This document shows positions 31,632 to 40,405 of a stretch of DNA of 49,598 bases, in pieces (positions within the stretch are counted from its first letter, which is position 1; each line of letters starts with the position of its first letter). The notes beneath the pieces were generated by a model. That model was not told where the DNA came from, ran no database searches, and was given only the letters and a program-made list of their open reading frames with translations. The DNA is from Rhizobiales bacterium 62-17. GTDB lineage: Bacteria > Pseudomonadota > Alphaproteobacteria > Rhizobiales > Beijerinckiaceae. A program made the translations under genes and the position numbers. The DNA lies in NCBI GenBank assembly GCA_001898965.1, contig MKVW01000008.1, positions 9,156 through 58,753 on the forward strand, given 5' to 3'.

Positions 31632-33404
31632 TCACGCAGCCAGAGCGCCACGGCGCTTGGCGATGAACCAGTAAACGACGATCAGAGGAACAACGAGCAG
31701 CATGCTGATCACGGCCAATGCCGACGCCCGGCCGAGGCCGCCGCTCGACCACAACGACCAGACAACGACAGGCAGTGTGACATTGCCCGAGCTCGACACG
31801 ACGACGGCAAGCGTCAGTTCGCGATAAGTCAGCAGCGCGATCCATAACCAGGCATACATCAAGGTTGGCGACAGCAACGGCAGGATCACCGAACGGAACG
31901 TGCCAAAGCCCGTCGCGCCGCTGATCTGCGCCGCCTCCTCCAGTTCCTTATGAATCTGGATGAGGCCGCTGTTGGTCATTCGCGTGCCATAACTTAAGCG
32001 CGCGACCACGAAAACCAGCAGAATAAGCCAGATCGTGCCGTAGATCGGAATGAAGGACTGCAGCAGGTAGAGTGCCGCCAGAAGCGCGCCAATGCCGAAG
32101 ATCACGTTTGGCACTGCGTGTGGGAGGAAGGCGATAAAATCCGCTGTCTTGCGGCCTGGCGCGCGCGTTTTCAGGACGATCCAGGAAAAGGCGACACTGA
32201 TCGCCAGCGTGATCGTCGGCGTCAAAAACATCAGGATCAACGTATGACCTAGCGCCTCCGTCGCCAGCCCCCACGGCACAGAATAATAGTTGCTAAGGGA
32301 CATGGCCTTGAAGGCGCGCAGGCTCGGAAACTGAAAGAAGGGCAGCAAAGAGGCGTAGACGAGGAGCACCAACGGAACGAGCTTGCTGAAGCTGAAGTAA
32401 AGGACGACGCCGATCCAGGCGGCGATATTCCAGCGGCCGAGCTCGATCAACTTCGGCTTATAGGCCTTACCCGTGACGACCGTATAGCGATGCGCCTTGC
32501 GCTGCATCAAGGAGTAAAGATAGCCAAGGAGAGCAGCAATCACGATCACAACGGCACTCAAGGCCGCGCCCAGGCCATAACGCGGCAGGCCCTCGCTGCC
32601 ATTGATCACCGACAACAGGAATGTGCTGAAGGTGAAAATGCGATTGCCCCAACCAAGCACCGCCGGCACATCGAAGGCGGCAAAGCCGATAACAAAAACA
32701 TAGATGGCGGCCGCGAGAATGCCCGGCCAGGCGAGTGGCAGGGTGACTTTCATCATCACGCGCCACGTCTTCACGCCATGGGTGCTTGCGGCTTCCTCCA
32801 AGGAAGGATCCATAGCCCGGAACACCGCTGCGGTCATGACGAAGATGAGCGGTGCCAGGCTCAGTCCCTGCACCCACCCCATGCCAGCAATGGTCATGAT
32901 GTTGAAAGGCGCCTCAACGAGGCCGAAAAGATCACGCAGCCACGTGTTCACCACGCCGATGCGTGGATGCAGCAGATAGAGCCATCCCATGGCCGAAGCG
33001 AAGCCCGGAATGAGCAGGCCGATGCTCATCAGCGACAGGACGACCGTTTTCCCGGAAAAGTCCGTTCGCTCGACAAGCCAGGCACCGATCAATCCCAACG
33101 GCATGGCGACAACGAGCGTTGCAAAGCAGAACTGCAGCGTATTCCACAGAACGGTCAGAACGAATGGATCTTCAAAAACCTTATGGTAGTTGGCCAGCGT
33201 CAACGCTTTCCCGGCATCGCCGGGCAATCCCTCAACGAGGCTCAACCAGCCAACAACGCCGACCAGCCCCAGTACGATGGCACAAGAACCGATGACAACG
33301 GCACCGGAAATGGCCGTGAACGGATCGAAAGGCAATCGAGCGAACAGACCTTTGCCGGCCTCCGTCGATTGACTTTGAATTTCAGCCGGGCTCACCAATG
33401 TCAT
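31632..33404 (-). CDS. Fused two-domain ABC permease (FbpB/AfuB type)
   Basis: This 590-residue membrane protein has two homologous halves, each with about six membrane segments and an EAA loop: EEAASTHGVKTWRVMMKVTL (about 201-220) and EEAAQISGATGFGTFRSVIL (about 484-503), both followed by PL. The fusion is normal for the iron/phosphonate branch of ABC importers. It starts 4 bp after the binding-protein stop, so translation is coupled. Together with the ATPase it forms the transporter for the neighbouring family-1 receptors. Confidence 0.92.
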   Translation of the reverse strand: MTLVSPAEIQSQSTEAGKGLFARLPFDPFTAISGAVVIGSCAIVLGLVGVVGWLSLVEGLPGDAGKALTLANYHKVFEDPFVLTVLWNTLQFCFATLVVAMPLGLIGAWLVERTDFSGKTVVLSLMSIGLLIPGFASAMGWLYLLHPRIGVVNTWLRDLFGLVEAPFNIMTIAGMGWVQGLSLAPLIFVMTAAVFRAMDPSLEEAASTHGVKTWRVMMKVTLPLAWPGILAAAIYVFVIGFAAFDVPAVLGWGNRIFTFSTFLLSVINGSEGLPRYGLGAALSAVVIVIAALLGYLYSLMQRKAHRYTVVTGKAYKPKLIELGRWNIAAWIGVVLYFSFSKLVPLVLLVYASLLPFFQFPSLRAFKAMSLSNYYSVPWGLATEALGHTLILMFLTPTITLAISVAFSWIVLKTRAPGRKTADFIAFLPHAVPNVIFGIGALLAALYLLQSFIPIYGTIWLILLVFVVARLSYGTRMTNSGLIQIHKELEEAAQISGATGFGTFRSVILPLLSPTLMYAWLWIALLTYRELTLAVVVSSSGNVTLPVVVWSLWSSGGLGRASALAVISMLLVVPLIVVYWFIAKRRGALAA

Positions 33405-33408
33405 GGGA

Positions 33409-34494
33409 TCATTTCGACTTCGTGCGCAGCAATTGGATGATCTCTTCCTTGGTCTTTTCGACCTCCGGATTAGCAGCCACCCACTCGACCGTCACATCGG
33501 TAAACTTGGCCCCTTGGGCCTTGAGGGCATTGACCTCGTCCCGGCTATGCGATTCCGGCAGCTCGTCGAAATCAAGCCGCTCGAGGTCCCACAATGCCTT
33601 CTGGCCCTCCGGCGATAGCATGTAGGTGACGAAGAGCTTGGCGCCGGCCATATTGGCGGCATTCTTCGGCACCGACAGGTAGTAATAGCGCCGCGCGGGT
33701 GCATCGAGCGGAATCATACGGGAGATGGGCGCACCCTTGTCGCGCCATTGAATGGCGAACTGGCCGAGGCAATTCATCACGAGCCCGGCATATTCCCCGG
33801 TCGCAATGCGCTCGGATTCCGCGCAATCCATCAGGCCGCTGACATTCGGGAGCAGTTTCCTCACATAATCGAGCGTCTTGTCACGCCCCCACACGCCGTT
33901 GGCAGCCAGCACATCGAAACTGGCCGCATAGGCGGTGGTCGCGAGCTTGCCCTTCCACTCCGGGCGCAGGAAATCTTCCAGGGTCTTGGGCACCATCGGT
34001 GCCAATTGGGTATTGTAGTCGGCGCCGGAGAACCCCGTGGCCACCTTGATCGATCGGCCATTGGCGTCGACGGCATTGGCCGGCAGGCGACCCGGCATAA
34101 GAGTATTCCAATCGACCGTCGCCAGCAGATCACGATCAAGAATCGGCACAATCTGGGCGGCCGTCGACAGCCACACATCGGTAAAAGCCGGCTGCTTGGC
34201 AGCATATTCAGTCGCGATCCGCCCGCCTACGCGCGCAAAGCCGGCCATAGGAATGAAGCGGATTGAAATGTTGACGCCGTATTTCTTGCGGATTTCGGCT
34301 TCGAAACGCTTGGCGCCGGCTGAGCCGCCGAAAGATGATTCAGCCCAGGCCAAATTCACGGTGGGATTGGCCTTCACCTCATCCAGCACGGCCTGCAATG
34401 CTTGCGGCACGGCTGTTGTCTGTGCCTGCGCACCAAACGCTGTTCCCACCACGACCGCGACACCCATCAAGCGCGTCAACACCGCTCGCGACAT
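33409..34494 (-). CDS. Extracellular solute-binding protein, family 1, first gene of the operon
   Basis: The start at MSRAVLTRLMG (SD GGGAGGGGCG) gives 361 residues. The signal peptide (VAVVVGTAFGAQAQ) ends near residue 25. The mature core shows NLAWAESSFGGSAGAKRFEA, PEWKGKLATTAYAASFDVLA and KVATGFSGADYNTQ. It is paralogous to the receptor at 27553-28683 at the same level of detail along the whole chain. First in the operon, it should be the major receptor of the adjoining permease/ATPase. The 304-bp upstream gap carries its promoter. Confidence 0.9.
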   Translation of the reverse strand: MSRAVLTRLMGVAVVVGTAFGAQAQTTAVPQALQAVLDEVKANPTVNLAWAESSFGGSAGAKRFEAEIRKKYGVNISIRFIPMAGFARVGGRIATEYAAKQPAFTDVWLSTAAQIVPILDRDLLATVDWNTLMPGRLPANAVDANGRSIKVATGFSGADYNTQLAPMVPKTLEDFLRPEWKGKLATTAYAASFDVLAANGVWGRDKTLDYVRKLLPNVSGLMDCAESERIATGEYAGLVMNCLGQFAIQWRDKGAPISRMIPLDAPARRYYYLSVPKNAANMAGAKLFVTYMLSPEGQKALWDLERLDFDELPESHSRDEVNALKAQGAKFTDVTVEWVAANPEVEKTKEEIIQLLRTKSK

Positions 34495-34798
34495 GATCGC
34501 CCCTCCCGTATCCCGACGCATATCGCCGAAGATCGATGAGAAGAATGTGTGTGAAGCTGTTTACAAAGTCAATTGCTTTGCACGGCCCGTCTGACGAAAT
34601 GGTTGGCGGGGCCTGCTGATTTAATGCGCGCATCAACATAATTTTCAGCAGCGTTTAACGGGTGAAACTCTCCAGCCAATGACAGCCGATTTCATCCTGC
34701 ATCGGCGGCATCGCAAAGCCTCCTCCGGCAGAAGGGTTTCATGAAAGCCAGGATCGCTCGACTGTTAGGCTTATGCCGCGCTACGGCCGAGCTTTCTT
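34495..34798. other. Promoter region and gap upstream of the ABC operon
   Basis: No gene was found. The part nearest 34494 contains a minus-strand TTGACT hexamer (complement of 34568-34573) that could be the -35 element of the ABC operon, overlapped by the putative MarR site at 34559-34580. The remainder (about 34600-34798) shows no recognisable structure. Confidence 0.5.
34559..34580. promoter_or_regulatory. Candidate MarR site at the ABC operon promoter
   Basis: GTTTACAAAGTCAATT (34559-34574) matches, at 13 of 16 positions, the complement of 35395-35410 in the promoter region of the neighbouring MarR gene. It also overlaps a small dyad CAAAG/CTTTG (34564-34580). Sharing of the motif suggests that the MarR protein controls this operon. 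Confidence 0.45.
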
Positions 34799-35368
34799 TC
34801 ACAAGTCGCCATCTTCACCATTGGCCTGCTGTTCATCCGCGAGGTTGTGCCGAGAATTGTCAGTCAATCGCTTGACGAGGTCGAGGAGCATATCATTTTC
34901 AGCCGAGCTCAGGCCCGTTGTCAGCAGTCGATTATATTCGGGCCATTGCTGTTTGATTTTCTTGAAAATGTCCTTGCCACTGGCGGTCAGCGTTAAAATG
35001 ACTTCGTTCTGATTGTCGGGATTGCGGCGACGATCGACCAGTTTTAGCGAAACCAGCTTCGTCACCCCGCGGCTCATCTGGCTCTTGGCGAGCCCTGCCC
35101 GATAGGCAAGCTGATCAAGCGACATCGGACCACCCACGCCCAGATGCGAAATGATCCATCCATCGACCAGTGCGAGGTCGAAGAAGCGCTGAAATCTCAG
35201 GGCTGTAATGCGGCGCATGAGATTGGACAACGTCATCATGCGTGCGCCGAGCGTCATTGAATCGCTCAAACTGGCCGAGTGCTCGAAGCCATCGTCCCTG
35301 TTTTCTTTCACCATAGAGCGTCGCACACCGCCCTTTGTTGTCTTCACGTGCCTCGACGTCTTCGCCAT
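34799..35368 (-). CDS. MarR-family transcriptional regulator
   Basis: The 189-residue protein has an N-terminal basic extension of about 40 residues, then the MarR fold: SLDQLAYRAGLAKSQMSRGV (recognition helix), KLVSLKLVDRRRNPDNQNEV (wing with DRR) and C-terminal helices. It diverges from a FAD monooxygenase gene with only 84 bp between starts, and that space holds a 25-bp dyad. It therefore probably represses both itself and the monooxygenase, and perhaps the ABC operon downstream. An internal start near residue 19 (MVKENRDD) cannot be excluded. Confidence 0.87.
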   Translation of the reverse strand: MAKTSRHVKTTKGGVRRSMVKENRDDGFEHSASLSDSMTLGARMMTLSNLMRRITALRFQRFFDLALVDGWIISHLGVGGPMSLDQLAYRAGLAKSQMSRGVTKLVSLKLVDRRRNPDNQNEVILTLTASGKDIFKKIKQQWPEYNRLLTTGLSSAENDMLLDLVKRLTDNSRHNLADEQQANGEDGDL

Positions 35369-35390
35369 CTGGTTAGATCTTCCATCGGTT

Positions 35391-35415
35391 ATTGAGTTGA
35401 CGATGTAAACTCATT
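35391..35415. promoter_or_regulatory. Dyad operator between MarR and FAD-monooxygenase genes
   Basis: ATTGAGTT (35391-35398) and AACTCATT (35408-35415) form an inverted repeat, 7 of 8 positions, with a 9-bp spacer. Spacing and location between the divergent starts (35368 and 35453) fit a MarR dimer. Part of it recurs at 34559. Confidence 0.55.
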
Positions 35416-35452
35416 GCGGTACTCGATGCGTTGTCAAAGCGGGGTGAACGGC

Positions 35453-36592
35453 ATGGCTTCTCGGCAAATCGCGATCGTAGGAGCGGGCATCGGCGGCATG
35501 GCCGCGGCGATAGCGCTGCATCGACGTGGTATCTCTGTTGCCATTTTCGAGCAAGCGCAGGCGTTTCGCCGCATCGGCGCCGCGATCAACCTTACTCCGA
35601 ACGCGGTGCGCGTTCTCGATGGCCTCGGCGTCGGCCAGCACTTGCGCGCAGCTTCCTTCAGCCCGGAGTTTCGCGTCAGCCGCACCTGGGACACCGGCGA
35701 AGAAACATTGCGCCTGGAGATGGGCAAGCTCGCATTACATAAATATGGCTCGCCGCAACTGATGGTGCATCGAGCCGATCTACTTACCGCTCTCGAAAAC
35801 GCCCTGCCTGCCGGTGCCGTCCATCTCAATTCAAGACTGATCGCGGTCGATCAGACGGCACATGGAGTCACCATCCACTTGGAAGATGGCACACGGCGAC
35901 GCTTCGATGGGCTTATCGCCGCCGACGGCATTCACTCGACCGTGCGGCAGCTTCTGTTCGAAGCCCCCGACCTCACCTACACCGGTATGGTCGCCTACCG
36001 AGATATCCTGCCGACCGCGCGTCTTGGAAATTACGAATACCAATCCTTCGTCAAATGGTGGGGACCGACACTTAAAAGCCAGTTGGTGACAGCCGCGATC
36101 AACGGTGGCAGCGAACTTTTTGTTTTTGCCACCAAGGAAGAGCCCGAGATCAGCCGCGAATCCTGGTCGGCGAAAGCCGAAATCGAAGATTTGCGTGCGG
36201 CTTTCGCCGGTTATCATGCCGAAGCGCGGCAAGTGCTTGCCGAATGCCAGGCACCGCTGAAGACCGCTCTTTATGTGCGGGCGCCCTTGCACAGCTGGGA
36301 AGCCGGCCGCGTGGCCTTGCTCGGCGATGCATGCCACGCCATGGTGCCTTTCATGGCGCAGGGTGCCGCAATGGGATTGGAAGACGCTGCAGTGCTGGCT
36401 CGATGCCTGGAACGCGACGAGAATATCGAATCCGCGATGAAGGCCTACGTCGCGGTCCGCAAGCAACGAGCCAGCCGCATTCAACAGGCCTCGTCCGAGA
36501 ATGAATGGCTCCGAAGCTCCGGCAACGCCGATTGGGTCTACGAATACGACGCCTGGAGCATCCCTATCGAAGGCGACTGCCTCACGGCATAA
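35453..36592 (+). CDS. FAD-dependent monooxygenase, salicylate-hydroxylase-like
   Basis: The start at MASRQIAIVG (SD GGGGTGA) gives 379 residues. The Rossmann motif GAGIGG is at 10-15, the DG motif DGIHSTVRQ near 158-166 and the second FAD motif GDACHAMVPFMAQGAAMGLE near 288-307. These are the three fingerprints of class A flavoprotein aromatic hydroxylases (salicylate 1-monooxygenase, 6-hydroxynicotinate 3-monooxygenase). It should use NAD(P)H and O2 to hydroxylate an aromatic acid. Diverging from a MarR gene across a dyad operator, it appears inducible. Confidence 0.9.
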   Translation: MASRQIAIVGAGIGGMAAAIALHRRGISVAIFEQAQAFRRIGAAINLTPNAVRVLDGLGVGQHLRAASFSPEFRVSRTWDTGEETLRLEMGKLALHKYGSPQLMVHRADLLTALENALPAGAVHLNSRLIAVDQTAHGVTIHLEDGTRRRFDGLIAADGIHSTVRQLLFEAPDLTYTGMVAYRDILPTARLGNYEYQSFVKWWGPTLKSQLVTAAINGGSELFVFATKEEPEISRESWSAKAEIEDLRAAFAGYHAEARQVLAECQAPLKTALYVRAPLHSWEAGRVALLGDACHAMVPFMAQGAAMGLEDAAVLARCLERDENIESAMKAYVAVRKQRASRIQQASSENEWLRSSGNADWVYEYDAWSIPIEGDCLTA

Positions 36593-36719
36593 GACCAGAC
36601 GATCGACAATAACAGGCGTCGTCTCGGCTCATCTCGCTTTTACTGCTTCCCGCCATTGGCAACATTGAGACCAGCATACAGTCTTTCGATGCGCGCCGCA
36701 GCCGAGTTTAATCGCCTTT

Positions 36720-36731
36720 CTACAAGTGTAG
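36720..36731. promoter_or_regulatory. Dyad CTACA/TGTAG upstream of the DHP-like gene
   Basis: A 5-bp inverted repeat with a 2-bp spacer lies in the 218-bp gap 36593-36810. It is one of two small dyads between the monooxygenase stop and the GTG start at 36811; function is unproven. Confidence 0.3.
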
Positions 36732-36769
36732 GATCAGAATAAATTTGCTGTAGACTGTCGCACACATTT

Positions 36770-36782
36770 ATCATCAGATGAT
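36770..36782. promoter_or_regulatory. Dyad ATCATC/GATGAT upstream of the DHP-like gene
   Basis: A perfect 6-bp inverted repeat with a single central base lies 28 bp upstream of the GTG start at 36811. It may be an operator for the LysR protein encoded downstream (37789) in the same direction. Nothing else recognisable lies in the gap. Confidence 0.35.
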
Positions 36783-36810
36783 CTAAACGATCGATCTGAA
36801 AGTTCACTGT

Positions 36811-37776
36811 GTGAGCGACCTACCTCTTTCCATTGCCTGCTGGAACTACGACAGAACGCGTCCAATCATCGACGGACGCATTAAACCGACAAGTATCAAC
36901 CTTAAGGTCGATGTCATGCGGCCTCGCATTGCCTTCGAACGCATGCTCGAGGGCGATTTCGACATGTCAGAGATGTCCTTTGCGACGCTGGTGAGCATGA
37001 AAAGCGGGCCCAATTGTCCGTTCGTCGCCATTCCCGTGATGCTATCGAAGATGTTTCGCCACGACGCGATCTATATCCGCGTTAACCGCGGCATTCGTCG
37101 GCCTGAAGACCTGGCCGGTCGGCGGATCGGCACGATGCGGTTCACCTCCACCGCTCTGGTCTATGCGCGGGGCCTCCTCCAACATGAGTATGGCGTGACG
37201 CCTAAGGACATCCATTGGTTCATCGGTGGCATCGATCACGGTATCGCGCCCGTCATGCCCTCGCCCATCGAGCCTGGCCTCAAGATCACGTTACTCGACA
37301 AGGCACAGTGCCTGAACGATATGCTCTTGAATGGCGACATCGATGCTCTGATCTCACAGGACATGCCTGACGGCTTCCGCCTGGGAGATCCCCGCGTCGC
37401 ACGCCTGTTTCCGAACCCCAAGGACGCCGAAATAGCCTATTATCGCAAGACCGGCATTTTCCCGGTCATGCATACGATCGCTATCCGCAACGACGTTTAC
37501 GATCGAAATCCCTGGATCGCTGGTGCCATCTACGACGCCTTCAATCAAGCCAAGGATATGGCGCTGAACGGGCTTTACGATACGGACGCTCTTCAAATGG
37601 GACTACCGTTTCTGATCGATCATCTCGAAGAAACCAGACGCGTCTTCGGCGCCGATTTTTTCTCCTATGGAATCGACAGTAATCGAACCGCCCTGGCCGC
37701 CCTCTGCCAATATGTCCATGAACAGAACATGGCAGCCGTGCGGCTCAGCCCCGAGGACCTGTTCGTTCCCGTTTGA
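36811..37776 (+). CDS. 4,5-Dihydroxyphthalate-decarboxylase-like protein (second copy)
   Basis: This 321-residue protein begins with a GTG codon; the first residues LPLSIACWNYDRTRPIIDG match Pht5-type proteins closely, which supports that start although no good SD is seen. Shared family blocks are FDMSEMSFATLVSM, SKMFRHDAIYIRVN, PEDLAGRRIGTMRFTSTALV and GIFPVMHTIAIRNDV. No signal peptide is present. It is paralogous to 26528-27520. It lies 12 bp upstream of a LysR gene, probably co-transcribed with it, and may be that regulator's pathway enzyme or ligand-sensing partner (inference). Confidence 0.83.
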   Translation: MSDLPLSIACWNYDRTRPIIDGRIKPTSINLKVDVMRPRIAFERMLEGDFDMSEMSFATLVSMKSGPNCPFVAIPVMLSKMFRHDAIYIRVNRGIRRPEDLAGRRIGTMRFTSTALVYARGLLQHEYGVTPKDIHWFIGGIDHGIAPVMPSPIEPGLKITLLDKAQCLNDMLLNGDIDALISQDMPDGFRLGDPRVARLFPNPKDAEIAYYRKTGIFPVMHTIAIRNDVYDRNPWIAGAIYDAFNQAKDMALNGLYDTDALQMGLPFLIDHLEETRRVFGADFFSYGIDSNRTALAALCQYVHEQNMAAVRLSPEDLFVPV

Positions 37777-37788
37777 ACGGAACCACCT

Positions 37789-38772
37789 ATGATCGAGCCG
37801 GTAATCCGTGACTTTGACTTCCTCAAAAGCCTGGAGGTTTTTGTCAGCGTAGCCGATGCCGGCGGCATGACCGCTGCGGCCGGCCAATTGGGCATCAGCC
37901 AGTCGGCCATTTCGCAACAGATCAAACTGCTAGAAGCACATTTTCGCGCACCGCTGTTTCACCGCGACATCCGCCCTCTGCGATTGACACCCGCCGGCCA
38001 GCTTCTGAAAAACCGGGCAACATCCGTTCTACTGGCGGCGCGCGAAATGCGCGATGAAGTTCGGCACGTGGCGGCCGGCCGGCTGCCGCACTTGCGTATC
38101 GCTATCTTGTCGACATTCGCACGCTATCTTGTACCGACCATCCTCGATGCAACCATGAATCGATCCTTGATCGCGCAGCATGTCACCGTAATCCGAGGCC
38201 TGACCATCAACCACGCGCAGGACCTTAACAACCGCGACATCGACGTGGCGTTTACGTCCGATGCCCTGGAGGATATCGACGCCTTCGACCATCTTGATCT
38301 GATACAGGAATCCTATGTCGTCGCGACGCCCAAAAGCGTGACGACCAGGGTCCGCGACTTGAAGACCCTCAGCAAAGCCCAGCCATTTCTGGGCTATTCC
38401 GGGCGAACCCAATCCGGTCAGCGCATCGAACGACATCTGCGCCGCCTTCGCCTGGACATCCAGCGAGGCAATGCCTTCGAATCGTCCAGCGATCTGGTGG
38501 CAGCCATTTCACATGGTTACGGCTGGTCCATTCTGACACCCTCGCAACTCTTCGATCCTCTCGAAGCCGGCGCCGAGATTGCCATCCATGAAATGCCCGC
38601 GCCTGGGCTGAGCCGGACCCTGGGGCTTGTCTGGCGCAAGCGCGAAATGCCTGACGCCATGAAGGAACTGACAGATGTCTGCCGCACGGTCCTTCAAGAC
38701 GAATGCCTGCCGCGTCTGCGCAAGCTCGCGCCAGACCTCGTACCAAATTTCCGCATTCTCGACGCGCCTTGA
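37789..38772 (+). CDS. LysR-family transcriptional regulator
   Basis: The 327-residue protein has the LysR HTH GGMTAAAGQLGISQSAISQQ followed by IKLLEAHFRAPLFHRDIRPL, a linker, and an effector domain from about residue 100 (LRIAILSTFARYLVPTILDA). It follows the DHP-like gene by 12 bp in the same direction and converges with a FAD monooxygenase gene only 6 bp away. Possible targets are its own upstream gene and the convergent monooxygenase operon. Confidence 0.92.
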   Translation: MIEPVIRDFDFLKSLEVFVSVADAGGMTAAAGQLGISQSAISQQIKLLEAHFRAPLFHRDIRPLRLTPAGQLLKNRATSVLLAAREMRDEVRHVAAGRLPHLRIAILSTFARYLVPTILDATMNRSLIAQHVTVIRGLTINHAQDLNNRDIDVAFTSDALEDIDAFDHLDLIQESYVVATPKSVTTRVRDLKTLSKAQPFLGYSGRTQSGQRIERHLRRLRLDIQRGNAFESSSDLVAAISHGYGWSILTPSQLFDPLEAGAEIAIHEMPAPGLSRTLGLVWRKREMPDAMKELTDVCRTVLQDECLPRLRKLAPDLVPNFRILDAP

Positions 38773-38778
38773 TATCCG

Positions 38779-39993
38779 CTACTGAATTTTCGCAGCGTCG
38801 CGAACGCTCTGCAACAAGGATGTTCGCAGCAAGAACTGCCGGGCAAGTTTCGGGTCACTTGCGGTGCGCTTGAGATCATCCTGGTTTTTCTGCCGCACGG
38901 CCGGATCCCTTTCCTGCAAGAGACGCTTGTTACGGATGGTTTGCGCCTGCGTATGATCCACCGCGATCTTCCGGCGTTGGCGATCGTAACGGTCGAGCAC
39001 GATATCGTCTTCATGATGATTGAGAATCGACACCAGCTTGTCGGCCAGATTGAAGGCATCGTGGATACCGCTGTTCATGCCCATACCGCCAATAGGACTA
39101 TTGACGTGCGCCGAATCTCCAACCAGCAGCGCCCGTCCCTTGCGGAAGCACGCGGCCACGCGTTGGTGAACAGTGTAAAGATTGCTGCCACGGATGTCGT
39201 AAGGGCCAGACTTCGGCATGAAGGCCTGTAGACGCGCATCCAGCGCCTCAAGCTTTGTCACCTCATTAGGATCGTCATTCGGGTCGGTCGGGAAATGTAC
39301 GCGCCAGCGCTCCGGCGGCCCGGCCCAACGAAAGAGGTTCGACCATTCGTCGGGATCAGAAATGTAGTTTCGATCGGCGAAGCCATATTGCCGGAAATCG
39401 TGGACGACTTCGATATTCAAGGTCCGGTCGGGATAGGTGAAACCTTCGAAGTCGATATCTAGATCACGCCGCACGATGCTGCGGGCCCCCTCCGCGCTGA
39501 CGATATAGGCACCTTCGATGCGAACCTCATCGCCATCGGCGGTCTGCGCGACGGCCACGATGCCGTTGGCGTCTTGAGTGAACGAGACGAAGGTCGTATC
39601 CATCATCACCGTGCAGAGCGGTTCCCTGCGAGCCAAGGCTAGCGCTTCCTCGCAGATCTTGATGCGCTCGCACTGCAAGACATAGGGAAATTTCGTGTCG
39701 TCTCGCAACAGCGCATGGTCGAACTCGGCCAACAGTTTAGGGCCGCCCCGGTCCCAATAGTGGAAAAGCGGCGCCCGAAAGCCACGCGATTCGATCTTCT
39801 CATATAGGCCGATGCGGTCAAACATTTCGAGCGTCGCAGGATGATTGGTTCCAGCGCGCGGCACCTGATCGAGAAAATTCGCGTCGTTCAAGGTCTCGAC
39901 AACGGTCACTGGTACGCCCGACTGCGTCAGGGATAGGGCCAGACACAGGCCAACCGGACCCGCGCCGATGATCACGACTTGGTTGGAGGTCAT
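38779..39993 (-). CDS. FAD-dependent aromatic monooxygenase (PheA/MhpA-like)
   Basis: This 404-residue class A flavoprotein hydroxylase has GAGPVGL at 10-16, SAEGARSIVRRDL near 165 (DG-type motif with Glu) and GDSAHVNSPIGGMGMNSGIH near 290, all typical of phenol/3-(3-hydroxyphenyl)propionate hydroxylases. Length is shorter than phenol hydroxylases with a thioredoxin-like tail (about 600), so that domain is absent. It is the last gene of a three-gene unit with the VOC protein (22-bp gap) and a binding protein, and ends 6 bp from the LysR gene. Confidence 0.9.
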   Translation of the reverse strand: MTSNQVVIIGAGPVGLCLALSLTQSGVPVTVVETLNDANFLDQVPRAGTNHPATLEMFDRIGLYEKIESRGFRAPLFHYWDRGGPKLLAEFDHALLRDDTKFPYVLQCERIKICEEALALARREPLCTVMMDTTFVSFTQDANGIVAVAQTADGDEVRIEGAYIVSAEGARSIVRRDLDIDFEGFTYPDRTLNIEVVHDFRQYGFADRNYISDPDEWSNLFRWAGPPERWRVHFPTDPNDDPNEVTKLEALDARLQAFMPKSGPYDIRGSNLYTVHQRVAACFRKGRALLVGDSAHVNSPIGGMGMNSGIHDAFNLADKLVSILNHHEDDIVLDRYDRQRRKIAVDHTQAQTIRNKRLLQERDPAVRQKNQDDLKRTASDPKLARQFLLRTSLLQSVRDAAKIQ

Positions 39994-40015
39994 CGATATC
40001 GTCCAGATTGAAGGA

Positions 40016-40378
40016 TTACTGCTTGGCTCCAGCCCATCCGGTGTGGGTCACGTCGAAGACGATACCGTCAGGATCTCTATACTTGGCCTCATAAAAGGAG
40101 TTTGGCGAAGTTGGCCGTCCGGTCAGATACGAGCCACCAGCGCCTTGGATTGCCTTCTCAGCCTTGTCCAGATCTTCGACCCACATGCCGAAGTGGAAGA
40201 CGCCAAGCCGTTCCTTTTCGCCCTCCTTTTTGAGGAGCGCGAGATTCATCATGCCATCGGTCATATAGATGCCACGCCGGGCGGTGCCGCAGCGCGTCAT
40301 ACCGAACGCCTTTTCATAGAAAGCGGCAGAGGCCTCCGGATCCGAGACGATCAGCGCGACGTGACGTAGCTTGGACAT
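40016..40378 (-). CDS. VOC-family (glyoxalase/dioxygenase) protein
   Basis: The 120-residue protein is a single vicinal-oxygen-chelate domain. Probable metal ligands are His6 (RHVALIVSD), His62 (FHFGMWVED) and an acidic residue near 109 (DPDGIVFDV), where Asp replaces the usual Glu. The family includes glyoxalases and extradiol dioxygenases. Beside a ring hydroxylase, a role in ring cleavage or isomerisation of the product is reasonable but not shown. A single domain of this size would work as a dimer. Confidence 0.85.
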   Translation of the reverse strand: MSKLRHVALIVSDPEASAAFYEKAFGMTRCGTARRGIYMTDGMMNLALLKKEGEKERLGVFHFGMWVEDLDKAEKAIQGAGGSYLTGRPTSPNSFYEAKYRDPDGIVFDVTHTGWAGAKQ

Positions 40379-40405
40379 ATCAAAACTCCAGGGATGCTTG
40401 GTTCA

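Noticed and set aside
32490..33440. 316-codon plus-strand open frame
   Set aside because: Antisense to the fused permease; polar His/Gln-rich shadow of hydrophobic codons.
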